DNA of 64,000 bases from assembly GCA_965237445.1 (NCBI GenBank), contig OZ250142.1, forward strand, positions 1,550,001 to 1,614,000, read 5' to 3'. Position 1 is the stretch's first letter. Each line of letters opens with the position of its first letter. Under the pieces are notes generated by a model. That model searched no databases, was not told the DNA's origin, and worked only from the letters and a program-made list of their open reading frames with translations. Source of the DNA: G963668185 sp965237445 (GTDB lineage Bacteria; Chloroflexota; Dehalococcoidia; Lucifugimonadales; G963668185). A program made the position numbers and the translations under genes. This document shows positions 49,446 through 58,610 of this stretch, one piece after another.

Positions 49446-51125
49446 ATGACGCAGTTGTACGTCCGCCAGGAAGTGGAGGCCCGGCTCCGTGCCGCCCTGT
49501 TCGATGCGCAGGAGTCCGGCGCTCTGCCCGATGCCGACGTGGAAGACTTGGCCGTTGAGCGTCCCCAGGACTCGTCTCACGGCGACTTCGCTACCAGCAT
49601 CGCGCTCAAGCTGGCGCGGCAGATGCGAATGAACCCTCGCGAGATCGCGTCCAGGCTGGCCGAGCGCATTGACTCGGACGGCTTCCTTCAAGGCGCCGAG
49701 GTTGCCGGCCCCGGGTTCGTAAATGTACGCGTGTCGTCCGCTTGGCTCGCGTCGTGCGTTGAGGCCATTCGTGCCGCGGGCAGCGAATTCGGCAACGCTC
49801 CGAAACATACCGGGGAACGTGTGCAGGTCGAGTTCGTCAGCGTCAACCCTACGGGCCCTATCCACGTGGGCCACGCCAGGGGAGCGGTGTTCGGCGATAC
49901 GCTTGCGAGCATTTTCTCGGCCGCGGGCCACGAGGTCGAGCGCGAGTACTACTTCAACGATGCGGGTACCCAGATGGAAGCTTTCGCACGCAGCCTGCTA
50001 GCGCGCTACCGGCAGCATTTTGGCGTGGACTGCCAGGTCCCTGAGGACGGGTACCACGGAGAGTACATGATTCCCCTTGCCGAGCGGGTGGCGTCAGAGC
50101 ATGGCCGCCGCTTCATGGATATGCCGGAGCATGAGGCAGCCGGGGAGTTGCTGGAAATCGGCCTTGCCGAGATGGTTCAGGACATCAGGGACGACATGGC
50201 CCGGCTGGGCATCGAGTTCGACGTTTGGTTCACTGAGCGCTCTCTGTACGAGAACGGTCAGTACGATACGGCGATGTCAATCCTGCGCGATGGTGGATTC
50301 GTGGCGGAGAGGGACGGAGCCGTCTGGTTCACCTCTACGGATCTGGGAGAGGACAAGGACAACGTGCTTGTCCGCAGCAGTGGCGCCCCGACGTACTTCG
50401 CGACCGACGTCGCATATCATTACAACAAGCTTGTCGAACGAGGCTTCAACAAGGTGGTCGACGTCTGGGGCGCGGACCATCAGGGTCACGTGCCCAGGAT
50501 GAAGGCCGTTGCACGGGCAATGGGGATTGACGCAGACCGGCTCGTCATTGCGGTGACACAGATGGTCTCCTTCAAAAGGGAAGGAGAAGTGGTGAGAATA
50601 GCCAAGCGCACCGGCGACCTCATCACCTTGAGGGAACTACTGGACGAAGTCGGGCCGGACGCGTGTCGCTTCGTCTTCCTGTCCAGATCAGCCGAAAGCC
50701 AGATGGAGTTTGATCTCGAGCTGGCTGTTAGGCAGTCGTCGGAAAACCCCGTCTACTATGTCCAGTACGCCCATGCCCGCATTGCGTCGATACTGCGCTT
50801 GGCCGCGGAGCGTGGCATCGACTGGTCGGATGGCGATGTGAGTCTGCTATCCGACGAATGGGAACTGGAACTCATCCGCAAGATGCTGGTGCTGCCGGAG
50901 CTGATTCAGATGATGGCCGGCAGGCTCGAACCGCACCATTTGCCGCACTACTCGATGGAGCTGGCTACGGTGTTTCACCTCTTCTACCAGAAGTGCAGGG
51001 TCGTGTCGTCAGCGCCCGAAGACCTGCCCATTACGAAGGCCAGGCTGAAGCTGGTAGATGCCGCCAGAGTAGCCCTCTCGAGAAGCCTGTCCCTGATGTC
51101 CATGTCGGCACCGGATACGATGTAG
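49446..51125 (+). CDS. argS: Arginyl-tRNA synthetase
   Basis: 559 residues from ATG 49446; the open frame extends upstream into selD but the preceding stop of selD at 49438 and typical length favour this start. Class I signature HVGHARG in VNPTGPIHVGHARGAVFGDT. N-terminal tRNA-binding domain contains DSSHGDFATSIALKLAR. VDVWGADHQGHVPRMKAVAR and MVSFKREGEVVRIAKRTG (in place of KMSK) are ArgRS landmarks. C-terminal DALR-type helical domain ends the protein. Confidence 0.95.
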   Translation: MTQLYVRQEVEARLRAALFDAQESGALPDADVEDLAVERPQDSSHGDFATSIALKLARQMRMNPREIASRLAERIDSDGFLQGAEVAGPGFVNVRVSSAWLASCVEAIRAAGSEFGNAPKHTGERVQVEFVSVNPTGPIHVGHARGAVFGDTLASIFSAAGHEVEREYYFNDAGTQMEAFARSLLARYRQHFGVDCQVPEDGYHGEYMIPLAERVASEHGRRFMDMPEHEAAGELLEIGLAEMVQDIRDDMARLGIEFDVWFTERSLYENGQYDTAMSILRDGGFVAERDGAVWFTSTDLGEDKDNVLVRSSGAPTYFATDVAYHYNKLVERGFNKVVDVWGADHQGHVPRMKAVARAMGIDADRLVIAVTQMVSFKREGEVVRIAKRTGDLITLRELLDEVGPDACRFVFLSRSAESQMEFDLELAVRQSSENPVYYVQYAHARIASILRLAAERGIDWSDGDVSLLSDEWELELIRKMLVLPELIQMMAGRLEPHHLPHYSMELATVFHLFYQKCRVVSSAPEDLPITKARLKLVDAARVALSRSLSLMSMSAPDTM

Positions 51126-51137
51126 CCGTCACTGTTC

Positions 51138-51174
51138 CTCTACCCCAGTCTGCTGGGAAAGATTGAGATGGGGT
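51138..51174 (+). repeat. REP-like repeat family 1, copy 4
   Basis: CTCTACCCCAGTCTGCTGGG followed by AAAGATTGAGATGGGGT. Lies between the convergent argS and carbonic-anhydrase genes. The outer arm pairs are degenerate, the CCCAG/CTGGG core is kept. Confidence 0.8.
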
Positions 51175-51186
51175 CAAGTTGCCGCG

Positions 51187-51699
51187 TTACTCCAGGCCGC
51201 CCTCGGCCTTGTACCGGCGCGTCAACTCCGCGTACCAGTCTCCGATCCTCTTGATCCTCTCTCGAAATGCCGATGTGACCCTGCCCCTCGGCTTGCCGGG
51301 CACGCCTACGATCAGCGAGTTGGACGGAAAAGTCTGACCGTCCGGGATTACCGCACCCGATGCAACCAGGGAGTCCTCGCCCAGCTCCACGCCGTCGTTC
51401 ACCGTTGCGCCGTTTCCAAGCAGCGTACGGTCCCCAACAACCCTTGCATGGCAGACCACGCGGTGGGCAACCACCACGTGGTTGCCGATCAATACGTCCG
51501 CATCGCCGTGAACGACGGAGTTGTCCTGAATGCAGGTGTAGGCGCCGATCGTGATTCTGCCACGGTCCGCACGCACCACAGTCCCCGGCCAGACGCTCGA
51601 ACCCTCCCCGATCAAAACGTCGCCAATGACGTATGCAGCCTCGCTAACAAACGCTGTCGGATGAATCTGCGGCGTCTTGCCCATTAATCTGCGAATCAA
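51187..51699 (-). CDS. Gamma-class carbonic anhydrase-like protein
   Basis: 170 residues with left-handed beta-helix hexapeptide repeats: VIGDVLIGEGSSVWPGTVVR, ADRGRITIGAYTCIQDNSVV, HGDADVLIGNHVVVAHRVVC, then HARVVGDRTLLGNGATVNDG. The three zinc histidines are plausible in VVHGDAD and AHRVVCHA, matching the gamma-CA pattern, so CO2 hydration is possible. Many family members are acyltransferases or inactive. TTG start with GGGAG six bases upstream. Confidence 0.88.
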   Translation of the reverse strand: MIRRLMGKTPQIHPTAFVSEAAYVIGDVLIGEGSSVWPGTVVRADRGRITIGAYTCIQDNSVVHGDADVLIGNHVVVAHRVVCHARVVGDRTLLGNGATVNDGVELGEDSLVASGAVIPDGQTFPSNSLIVGVPGKPRGRVTSAFRERIKRIGDWYAELTRRYKAEGGLE

Positions 51700-51835
51700 T
51701 CTGAACTCCCTTTTCTTGCTTGGACGCCTCTCGCGTCAACCAGGTGTGGCGCCGCCACCTAGACTGTCCTTGGTCGGGATCGCCTATGCTATGCTGTCCG
51801 CAATCCGCAATCCGACGAGATTCGTAATCTATCAC

Positions 51836-52477
51836 ATGAAGAAAGCTCTGCTCGCGACCGCGCTCCTTACGATCCTGGCCCTTGCGGCCTGCACTTCCGG
51901 CGACGCCGAGCCTGATGCGGCAGAGGCAACTGAAGCAGCCGGCGCTGCGGAGACTGAAATTGATTCTGCGGGCGGCTCCGCCGTAGAAGTGTCGCCGGAG
52001 CCGAGCGACGACGCTGCTGCATCGGAAAATGCGGTAGATGAGTCCGGCGGCTCAGATGATTCCACGGCAGACGCAGAACCCGATTCCACGGCCACGCCGG
52101 TAACCGGTGTCCTGTTCACATACATGTACGGGGTGCAACTCCTGGAGAGCCAACTCTACGAGGAAGCCATCCCCCAGTTGAATATCGTAATCCGGAGACT
52201 GCCCGAACTTGGACGGGGCTGGTACTACAGGGGCCTCGCTTACCGCCACGAGGGCCAGTTCGAGTTTGCGCTTGAAGACCTGAACAAAGCCATCGAGCTA
52301 AAGCCCGAGTTTGGTCTGGCTTACAAGGAGCGTGGCATCCTCTACACGGAGATGGGCGAGACCACCAAGGCCGCCGAGGACTTCGAGAAAGCCCTATCCC
52401 TGTATCATCCGACAAGGGACAGACCCGACATCACAGAGACCACTAGGCTGCTCAACGAGCTAGGCGGCAGCCAGTAG
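51836..52477 (+). CDS. TPR-containing lipoprotein
   Basis: 213 residues from ATG 51836 (longer frames upstream lack a signal). The signal MKKALLATALLTILALAACT has lipobox LAAC. Residues ~22-85 form an acidic Glu/Asp/Ser/Ala-rich linker. Three TPR units follow: QLYEEAIPQLNIVIRRLPEL, GQFEFALEDLNKAIELKPEF and GETTKAAEDFEKALSLY. Its 3' end overlaps the convergent DUF2851 gene by 18 bp. Similar architecture to the TPR lipoprotein at 33525-34193. Confidence 0.85.
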   Translation: MKKALLATALLTILALAACTSGDAEPDAAEATEAAGAAETEIDSAGGSAVEVSPEPSDDAAASENAVDESGGSDDSTADAEPDSTATPVTGVLFTYMYGVQLLESQLYEEAIPQLNIVIRRLPELGRGWYYRGLAYRHEGQFEFALEDLNKAIELKPEFGLAYKERGILYTEMGETTKAAEDFEKALSLYHPTRDRPDITETTRLLNELGGSQ

Positions 52478-53722
52478 TCCCCTTCCGATTTCAGAGCAGC
52501 GCGTGTCATACACTCTACGCCGCTCCGAAATCCGGCCGATGTGCTTTCGGTACAGGTGAATCAGCCCCTGGTGCCTGAGCGCGCTTGAGACCAGGCTGCG
52601 GCCCTTGGGCAGCCCCAGCAACGATCGCATCTCGCGGGTAATCTGGTTCTCAGAGGGAGGAGGCAGCTCCCTTCCCAACTCAAGACAACGGTCTGTGAAC
52701 GCTTTGTGATGATGCGTTCCGGCCCACGCGTGAACAATGGGCAGGACCGCGTTGACCACGATGTCGAGGGCACGCCCCCGGCCGATCAAGCCGGACACGC
52801 TGAACCTGTCCACCAGCTGCGCGCTGTTGCGCTCACTCACGGCCGTCCGCATCTCCGCCATTGGACCGCCTTCCAACATCGTCTCCAACAGAACGGCGGC
52901 GCCGAGAACGCGATTCACGGGATGATTGGCCGGCCTCACACGGAAGAATCTCCAACTTGACGGCGGGAGAGGCCTGACCGGGGGCAACCGCCGACGCAGC
53001 CTCATGAGTTCGGCACGTTCCTGGGCTGGCTTCACATATCCCAAAAGCCCTCCTGCTCCGGCAAGAAATGCTTGGAGAGCCTTTCGGCGAGTATTGGCTG
53101 GCTCTCCTTTTAGGGTAAACACCATTCCAATGGGCACGCGCCGTGCAAGTTCCAGGAACGGGCGGCGGTTTGAAGAGTACCCCAACGCCTCCATTATCGC
53201 CTCGTAAGCAACTTGGTCGAGGTTCTCTGTTGCGGCCATCTCGTGTGAGTATCCACGGCTTTTGGAAAGGAAGCGCTCCATTCCCGCAATGTCCAGAGCT
53301 TCCGCCGAGATGCTTGGTGACTCGTGGGAACTGGCTGGCTGCCTCCTGTTGCCCTCTCCTCCTCCAACTATGACTGCTGAGGGAGACGATGTCCCCGAGC
53401 TTTGGACAGTTGGCATAGCGTTGGGTCTCAGAACCACGTGCAGGACAACGCCGTTGTAGTTGGGGTCTGTGTGGTGACCGTGCGCGTACCAGTCTCTGGC
53501 ATTCACATGGACTTCCACGTCTCCACGCAGCGTTTCTCCCGAGTCGGTGACGAAGACGGCGTCCAAGAAGTCCGGACCGGCGCCCGGGTTCGGACGGCCC
53601 GGATATCTCACGCTCATCCTTCTTCCGTCTTGGGTCAGTATGGTCTCAGCAAGCTCGGCCGATCTTGCCCAGAGGTCTTGCACGGCTCTTTCGGGGACCG
53701 CGTCCCGTGCCCTACTCATCAC
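52460..53722 (-). CDS. DUF2851-family protein
   Basis: 420 residues. The N-terminal part VQDLWARSAELAETILTQDG, RRMSVRYPGRPNPGAGPDFL and RGDVEVHVNARDWYAHGHHT matches DUF2851, including the charged GPDF/DVEVHV motif that resembles a nuclease-like core (recalled, unproven). The rest is basic with no transmembrane segments. Function unknown in all relatives. Downstream it overlaps the 3' end of the TPR lipoprotein gene. Confidence 0.8.
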   Translation of the reverse strand: MMSRARDAVPERAVQDLWARSAELAETILTQDGRRMSVRYPGRPNPGAGPDFLDAVFVTDSGETLRGDVEVHVNARDWYAHGHHTDPNYNGVVLHVVLRPNAMPTVQSSGTSSPSAVIVGGGEGNRRQPASSHESPSISAEALDIAGMERFLSKSRGYSHEMAATENLDQVAYEAIMEALGYSSNRRPFLELARRVPIGMVFTLKGEPANTRRKALQAFLAGAGGLLGYVKPAQERAELMRLRRRLPPVRPLPPSSWRFFRVRPANHPVNRVLGAAVLLETMLEGGPMAEMRTAVSERNSAQLVDRFSVSGLIGRGRALDIVVNAVLPIVHAWAGTHHHKAFTDRCLELGRELPPPSENQITREMRSLLGLPKGRSLVSSALRHQGLIHLYRKHIGRISERRRVYDTRCSEIGRGLLAAA

Positions 53723-53875
53723 AGCTAGATGTTACCCAAGTTGGGATTATTCTCACCAATACCATGTTCAGTCGAACATATCATAGGGTCAGTTGAACGG
53801 CTAGCGCGTACGGGCTTTGTGGCGGCGCCATGGGGTCGCTGCTACCATTACGATACCTTGACTAGGAGCATGTCA

Positions 53876-54460
53876 GTGACCGATACGCCCACCGATCCCA
53901 ACCAAGTTCGCATGACCGGTGAGAACTCGTTCCTCCGTCTTGCGGCCGGAACCGAAGATGACGAGACGACCCGCGCGAGTCACTGGCGCGTTCTGTATTC
54001 ACCGGGCGGATCTGGACACGCTCTGTTGTTGAAGTCGGAAGTGACCGGCGGAAGTGTGCGCGTCTACTCAGACAACATCGCCATGACCCGCTGGCTTCAG
54101 GAGGAGATCGAGTCGATGCTGTTTCCTGAGTTTGCCGACACGGAACTGCCGGTGATCGACGCAGTCTTCTTGAAGTTTGGAGACGCTGCCACGTTCTGGA
54201 CGGAGAGCGTAGAGAGCGCCGAGGACTCAGTCCTGCTAACTTGGTACGATTTCATGGAACCCTTTGTGAACACCGCGCCGCCGGGCACAATGGGCAGGCC
54301 TTTGGGGGTTTACAGCACCTTCATCCCGGCCAGAAAGGCCCAGCTTACTTTCAACGGCACCGTGGCCGTCGGCACGCCTGTGCATCAGAGCCGCGGTCAC
54401 TGGGACGCGACCTCAGCTTGCCTCGCCCTGTCAGAGACGTGGGTACGCCCCAAGAGCTAG
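53876..54460 (+). CDS. Conserved-type protein of unknown function
   Basis: 194 residues from GTG 53876, which has AGGAG seven bases upstream; an ATG six bases earlier is also possible. HWRVLYSPGGSGHALLLKSE, VRVYSDNIAMTRWLQEEIES, LTWYDFMEPFVNTAPPG and LGVYSTFIPARKAQLTFNGT give a globular, mixed alpha/beta appearance. No motif recognised. No signal peptide. Composition and codon usage fit the genome, so it is probably genuine. Confidence 0.65.
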   Translation: MTDTPTDPNQVRMTGENSFLRLAAGTEDDETTRASHWRVLYSPGGSGHALLLKSEVTGGSVRVYSDNIAMTRWLQEEIESMLFPEFADTELPVIDAVFLKFGDAATFWTESVESAEDSVLLTWYDFMEPFVNTAPPGTMGRPLGVYSTFIPARKAQLTFNGTVAVGTPVHQSRGHWDATSACLALSETWVRPKS

Positions 54461-54520
54461 GTCGGAAAAGTACGTGGAGCCGTGTGCTTCGCTGCAGCGT
54501 CCAGGGGGTTTGCGAAAAGG

Positions 54521-55627
54521 CTAGTTGTGGCATCCGCGCGCCGAGACGTAGTACACGCCCTCCACAACCCCATCGCGCACTCCAACGATATGGTCCCACC
54601 TGTTGACCATTATGTCCTGTTGACCGCTGTGTAGTAGGTACTTGTCGCCGATTTCCAGTACAGTTCCTTCCCCCAAACCAAGCACTGCATGGTCTTCGTA
54701 AAGCCGCTCGACAGTCACGTTCTCGTGGCTCGCGACTGAAGGAAGAATACCGCGCGGCGACGCCAGAGCCCTGCTGCCCGTATCGCCGATGGCCGTTCCT
54801 TGGCGGGGCGTGCTGATAACCGTTCCCATGATCTTTGCCGCGAACTGGAAGTCGTCCATGTAGCCGAACATCGTGTCGTACAGAGCGTAACTGCCGCCTT
54901 CAACTTCGGTCACTCCGGGAATGGAGGCCGCCACGTCATATGTCCAGGTCTCTCCAGTGGACACAACTTCCACCGGAATGCCGGCTGCCTCGATGGCGTC
55001 CTTTACATCCAGGCACTTCTGGATCATTCGTCGGCCTTCGGTGAAGCGTGTCTCGCGGTCAGGGTCACTATCTCCGTCTATTGTCTGGTGGCTCATGACC
55101 CCCTTGAAACGGATGCCCGGCGAACTGTGGGCCAGCTTGGCAAGTTCAACGCCGCTCTGCACGTCACGCACACCCGCCCGGCCCATCTGTGTGTCCACCT
55201 CAACAAGCACTCCGATCTCAACAGAATGCCCGGTAGCGACCTCTGAGATGGATTGAACGTTTCTAAGATCGTCAACGACGACGCTAACAGTACCCCGTAG
55301 CGCTAGTTGGCACACCCTGGCTATCTTGTCTCGCGTCACCACCTGATTAGGGATGAGCACGTCGGTGATGCCACCCTCGAACATGGCCTCAGCTTCGGAC
55401 ACTTTCGCGGCGCATACACCCCCGACCGTACCTCCGGCCTCCATTTGCATCATCGCCAGCTGAGGGCACTTTATGTTCTTGGTGTGCTGGCGTAACTTGG
55501 TCGTCGACTCAGCGTAGGTGTCAGCTATCTTGCGATAGTTGTGTTCCAGGGCGTCCAAGTCCACGAGGAGACACGGTGTCTCCAACTCTTCTTGCGGCGT
55601 TCCTATCGCAGGTCTGAAAGCGTCCAT
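54521..55627 (-). CDS. D-threonine aldolase / D-serine dehydratase-like PLP enzyme
   Basis: 368-residue alanine-racemase-fold protein. ETPCLLVDLDALEHNYRKIA matches the DTPALVLDLDALERN start of this group. The PLP lysine is probably K50 in LRQHTKNIKCPQLAMMQMEA. Further landmarks: VCAAKVSEAEAMFEGGITDV, VEVDTQMGRAGV, STGETWTYDVAASIPGVTEV and the C-terminal VYYVSARGCHN. One metal-site residue usually H-x-C may be only partly kept (HSG). It is followed 49 bp upstream by a paralogue lacking the lysine. Confidence 0.85.
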   Translation of the reverse strand: MDAFRPAIGTPQEELETPCLLVDLDALEHNYRKIADTYAESTTKLRQHTKNIKCPQLAMMQMEAGGTVGGVCAAKVSEAEAMFEGGITDVLIPNQVVTRDKIARVCQLALRGTVSVVVDDLRNVQSISEVATGHSVEIGVLVEVDTQMGRAGVRDVQSGVELAKLAHSSPGIRFKGVMSHQTIDGDSDPDRETRFTEGRRMIQKCLDVKDAIEAAGIPVEVVSTGETWTYDVAASIPGVTEVEGGSYALYDTMFGYMDDFQFAAKIMGTVISTPRQGTAIGDTGSRALASPRGILPSVASHENVTVERLYEDHAVLGLGEGTVLEIGDKYLLHSGQQDIMVNRWDHIVGVRDGVVEGVYYVSARGCHN

Positions 55628-55676
55628 TCAACTACTCCGAACTTCCTTACTGTGCGTGCTGTCCGGCATAACTACG

Positions 55677-56783
55677 TTAGCGGTACAGTCCCCGGGCATT
55701 TACCGGCCAAATTGCCACCAGAACTCCGCCGCGCTCAATGTGCAAGAAATCATAGACGTTTGCCGTGTCTCCGATGCTGAACGGTGTAAGCCAGACCTTG
55801 TCACCTAGGTCCGGTGCCGAAAGCGCCCCGGCGTTCATGTTGATGCGGCCGTGTTCAGCGCTCAGCGAGAACACTTCGCCGTCCAGGTCGTCTGCAATAG
55901 GTAGACCCGCATCCGCTCCAGTTGCCTTGTTGCCGGCGTCCAGTACTACGAGGCCCGGCTCAGGCACGCTGGTCACGGTAGACACGATTTTCGCGGCGCA
56001 AGTAAGTTCCGGCCGCTGCTCCCTATACCTTGCATCCATGAGCGCATATGAGCCCGCAGCAACGTCAGTCACGCCTGCCATGGCGCCCGCCACGTCGTAG
56101 TTGTGCGTGCCCCCAGCGCAAACCATGGGAACGTCTAAACCTTCAGCCTCAATCGACTGCCGGGTGTCCAAGAGCCTCTGTAATGCCTTCTTCGTTTCAG
56201 CCTCTACCACAGACGGATCATCAGAGACGATGGATCCTTCATATGTAGAAATCCCGCCAAACTCGAGGCCGCCTGCCCGGGCGACCGCGGCAGAAAGCTT
56301 CACAGCCGTATCTCCCGGCTCGACTCCGCACCGGTTGAGACCTGTGTCCACGTCCACCACCACCCTGATCGTGACGCCGGCACTGGTGGCTGCCTCCGAC
56401 AGACTCTCGACGTTCTTGTGATTGTCTACAGCAACGCAGATGTCTGCCTGATGCGCAAGTGCACACAGCCTGGCTATCTTCGCTGGCGCAACGACCTGGT
56501 TGGCAACGAGGATGTCTGTAAAGCCGTCCGCTACAAACACTTCGGCCTGACCAACCGTGGACACGGTCAGCCCGCCGGCATGTCCTTCCACAGCCAATTG
56601 TCTGTGGGCCACCGCGGTGGATAGGTGAGACCCCACAAAAGGCCTGACCTTCGCCTCTCGACTCCTGAAAAAGCCGTGGACGGCCTCGATGTTGGCGCTC
56701 ATTCGGTCGATGTCGACGACCAGCGCGGGAGTGTCTAGCTCCGCACTGGGTGTGCCGACAGGTTTGAAAATCGGGCGTTCCAT
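55677..56783 (-). CDS. D-threonine-aldolase-like paralogue lacking the PLP lysine
   Basis: Also 368 residues and alignable throughout with its neighbour: LDTPALVVDIDRMSANIEAV, VSTVGQAEVFVADGFTDILV, CAGGTHNYDVAGAMAGVTDV, WPVNARGLYR. At the PLP site the neighbour has RQHTK and typical enzymes RPHxKTHK; here it reads VRPFVGSHLSTAVAHRQLAV, with Gly51 where the lysine should be. The usual C-terminal metal residues also look replaced (PFSIGD). It may be a non-catalytic partner of the adjacent enzyme or have a different activity. Annotated function would be misleading without this note. Confidence 0.85.
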   Translation of the reverse strand: MERPIFKPVGTPSAELDTPALVVDIDRMSANIEAVHGFFRSREAKVRPFVGSHLSTAVAHRQLAVEGHAGGLTVSTVGQAEVFVADGFTDILVANQVVAPAKIARLCALAHQADICVAVDNHKNVESLSEAATSAGVTIRVVVDVDTGLNRCGVEPGDTAVKLSAAVARAGGLEFGGISTYEGSIVSDDPSVVEAETKKALQRLLDTRQSIEAEGLDVPMVCAGGTHNYDVAGAMAGVTDVAAGSYALMDARYREQRPELTCAAKIVSTVTSVPEPGLVVLDAGNKATGADAGLPIADDLDGEVFSLSAEHGRINMNAGALSAPDLGDKVWLTPFSIGDTANVYDFLHIERGGVLVAIWPVNARGLYR

Positions 56784-56903
56784 TGGACGTTCCGCTGTTT
56801 GCGATTACCGGCTGGCGCGGCAGTGCATCATGTTAACATGACGTACGCACTGGGCCATCGGCGCCCTTCACTGGAGTCCACCAAACGTACAGGGGAGAGG
56901 CAG

Positions 56904-57422
56904 TTGGAATCTTCTCGTAGTGAAGCTACCAAGCTCCGCCTTGTTGAAGGTGAGCGCTTGGAGTCTGTCCTCGGATTGGGAGTGGGCGTTGGCGACCCCG
57001 ACAACGTACTCGTGCTCACAAACTCCCGACTTGCCTTGGTTAAGAGGAGCGGGCGTCAGCGTCGGTCAAACTTTACGTCCGTCAAGGACATCGAGACAAT
57101 CGAAGTAGCCGAAGTCCGTCCGGGAGTGGGCGGTTATCTTTGGGCCGGCCTGGCGGTCATCGTTGCGGCGCTGCTCTGGTTCACTATAGATAATGTCATC
57201 GGGAGCGCCGTGTCTGCCGCTGCCGTTGGAGCAGTCGGACTGTTCCTTCTGTACGACCGACTATCGGAACCCGCCACAACGCGAATGACGTTCAACACCA
57301 GACGATCTGGCCTGGTTTGCGAACTGGGAGGAGAACGTCCCGACGAAGAAGTGCAGGCGTTCGTTAACCGCGTGTTCGAACTGAAAGATGGAATGAAGTC
57401 GGGAAGCTGGGCTCTAAGATAG
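56904..57422 (+). CDS. Predicted membrane protein with PH-like N-terminal domain
   Basis: 172 residues from TTG 56904, which follows GGGGAGAGG; an ATG at 56838 without a good site would add 22 disordered residues. The N-terminal part KLRLVEGERLESVLGLGVGV, LTNSRLALVKRSG and FTSVKDIETIEVA resembles a bacterial PH-like domain (bPH). Two adjacent membrane segments follow (YLWAGLAVIVAALLWF and GSAVSAAAVGAVGLFLLY). The C-terminus is cytoplasmic-looking. Function unknown. Confidence 0.7.
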   Translation: MESSRSEATKLRLVEGERLESVLGLGVGVGDPDNVLVLTNSRLALVKRSGRQRRSNFTSVKDIETIEVAEVRPGVGGYLWAGLAVIVAALLWFTIDNVIGSAVSAAAVGAVGLFLLYDRLSEPATTRMTFNTRRSGLVCELGGERPDEEVQAFVNRVFELKDGMKSGSWALR

Positions 57423-57430
57423 TCTAAGCT

Positions 57431-58456
57431 TTAGCCGCCGATTCCTAGTCCAGGCAGAATGTCCAGGTTCCACTCGGAAGAGTGACCGCTCCTCAATCGA
57501 TAGTACGCCGCCGCACCGATCATTGCGCCGTTGTCAGTGCAAAGCACCGGCCTTGGCACTAAAACAGGTGCGGGGCACCGGTCCTTCATTTCAGCTCTCA
57601 ACACACTGTTCGCCGCCACTCCACCGCAAAGCACGAGCCCCCGAACTCCCGTCTCCTTCACCGCTCGCACCGTTACGGTGACTAGGCAGTCGACGATGGC
57701 TTCCTGGTACGCGTCTGCCATCGCCGAGACAACCGTATGGTCCAGCCCGTTCTCCGGTGCGGGATACATTCCACGAGAGCGGGCGCGCTCCAACAACGCC
57801 GTTTTGAGACCGCTAAAACTGAAGTCGAATCCACCCTCGACACGGGGACGCGGGAACGGATCTTCACCGCCACTGCTCCCTTTGGCAGCCTTCTGGATTG
57901 GTGGCCCTCCAGGATATCCAAGCCCTAGAACGCGGGCGCCTTTGTCGAATGCCTCGCCTGCGGCGTCGTCCCTCGTTCTGCCAACAAGCTCGAAATCGCC
58001 GTGTTCGCGCATCAGCACGAGATCGGTATGGCCGCCTGATACGATCAGGCACAGTAAAGGAAACCCGGGCTGCGCATCTATGTCGGCATGCTCTAACCAC
58101 GTAGCATAGATATGCCCCTCGAGGTGATTGACGCCAATGAATGGCAGTCCGGAGGCGAATGCCATCGCCTTGGCCGTGTTGACTCCGACCAGAAGCGATC
58201 CGGCCAAACCTGGACCGTATGTCACTGCGACGGCATCGAGATCACGTAGCTCTGATCCTGCGTCTGCCAGTGCCTTCCTTATCACGGCATTGATCGTCAG
58301 TAGGTGCTGGCGGGACGCTACCTCCGGGACTACGCCTCCAAACGTAGAGTGAATCTCGGCTTGCGAAGCGATGACATTGGCATGGATAACGCGCCCGTCC
58401 TCTATCACGGCCGCCGCCGTTTCGTCGCACGATGTCTCGATTCCTAGTACTCTCAT
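57431..58456 (-). CDS. tsaD: tRNA N6-adenosine threonylcarbamoyltransferase TsaD
   Basis: Transfers threonylcarbamoyl to A37 of ANN-decoding tRNAs, with TsaB/E. It has 341 residues. The ASKHA metal histidines are H111 and H115 in GVNHLEGHIYATWLEHAD. MRVLGIETSCDETAAAVIED, STFGGVVPEVASRQH, YGPGLAGSLLVGVNTAKAMA and FSFSGLKTALLERARSRG are family signatures. Single, minus strand, convergent with the membrane protein gene. Confidence 0.96.
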   Translation of the reverse strand: MRVLGIETSCDETAAAVIEDGRVIHANVIASQAEIHSTFGGVVPEVASRQHLLTINAVIRKALADAGSELRDLDAVAVTYGPGLAGSLLVGVNTAKAMAFASGLPFIGVNHLEGHIYATWLEHADIDAQPGFPLLCLIVSGGHTDLVLMREHGDFELVGRTRDDAAGEAFDKGARVLGLGYPGGPPIQKAAKGSSGGEDPFPRPRVEGGFDFSFSGLKTALLERARSRGMYPAPENGLDHTVVSAMADAYQEAIVDCLVTVTVRAVKETGVRGLVLCGGVAANSVLRAEMKDRCPAPVLVPRPVLCTDNGAMIGAAAYYRLRSGHSSEWNLDILPGLGIGG

Positions 58457-58610
58457 TTGTCCTACCGAAGCAGTTGGGTCTATTGTAGGGAGCCCCGCGT
58501 CATGCTCATCTTAGCATTGGGTTTCGTGGCGTCTATGAGAATGCCCTAAACGGGAATGATGCCGCAGGTGATATTATCTCCAAGGCCATGACTTTGGTTG
58601 TGGAGGGGAT

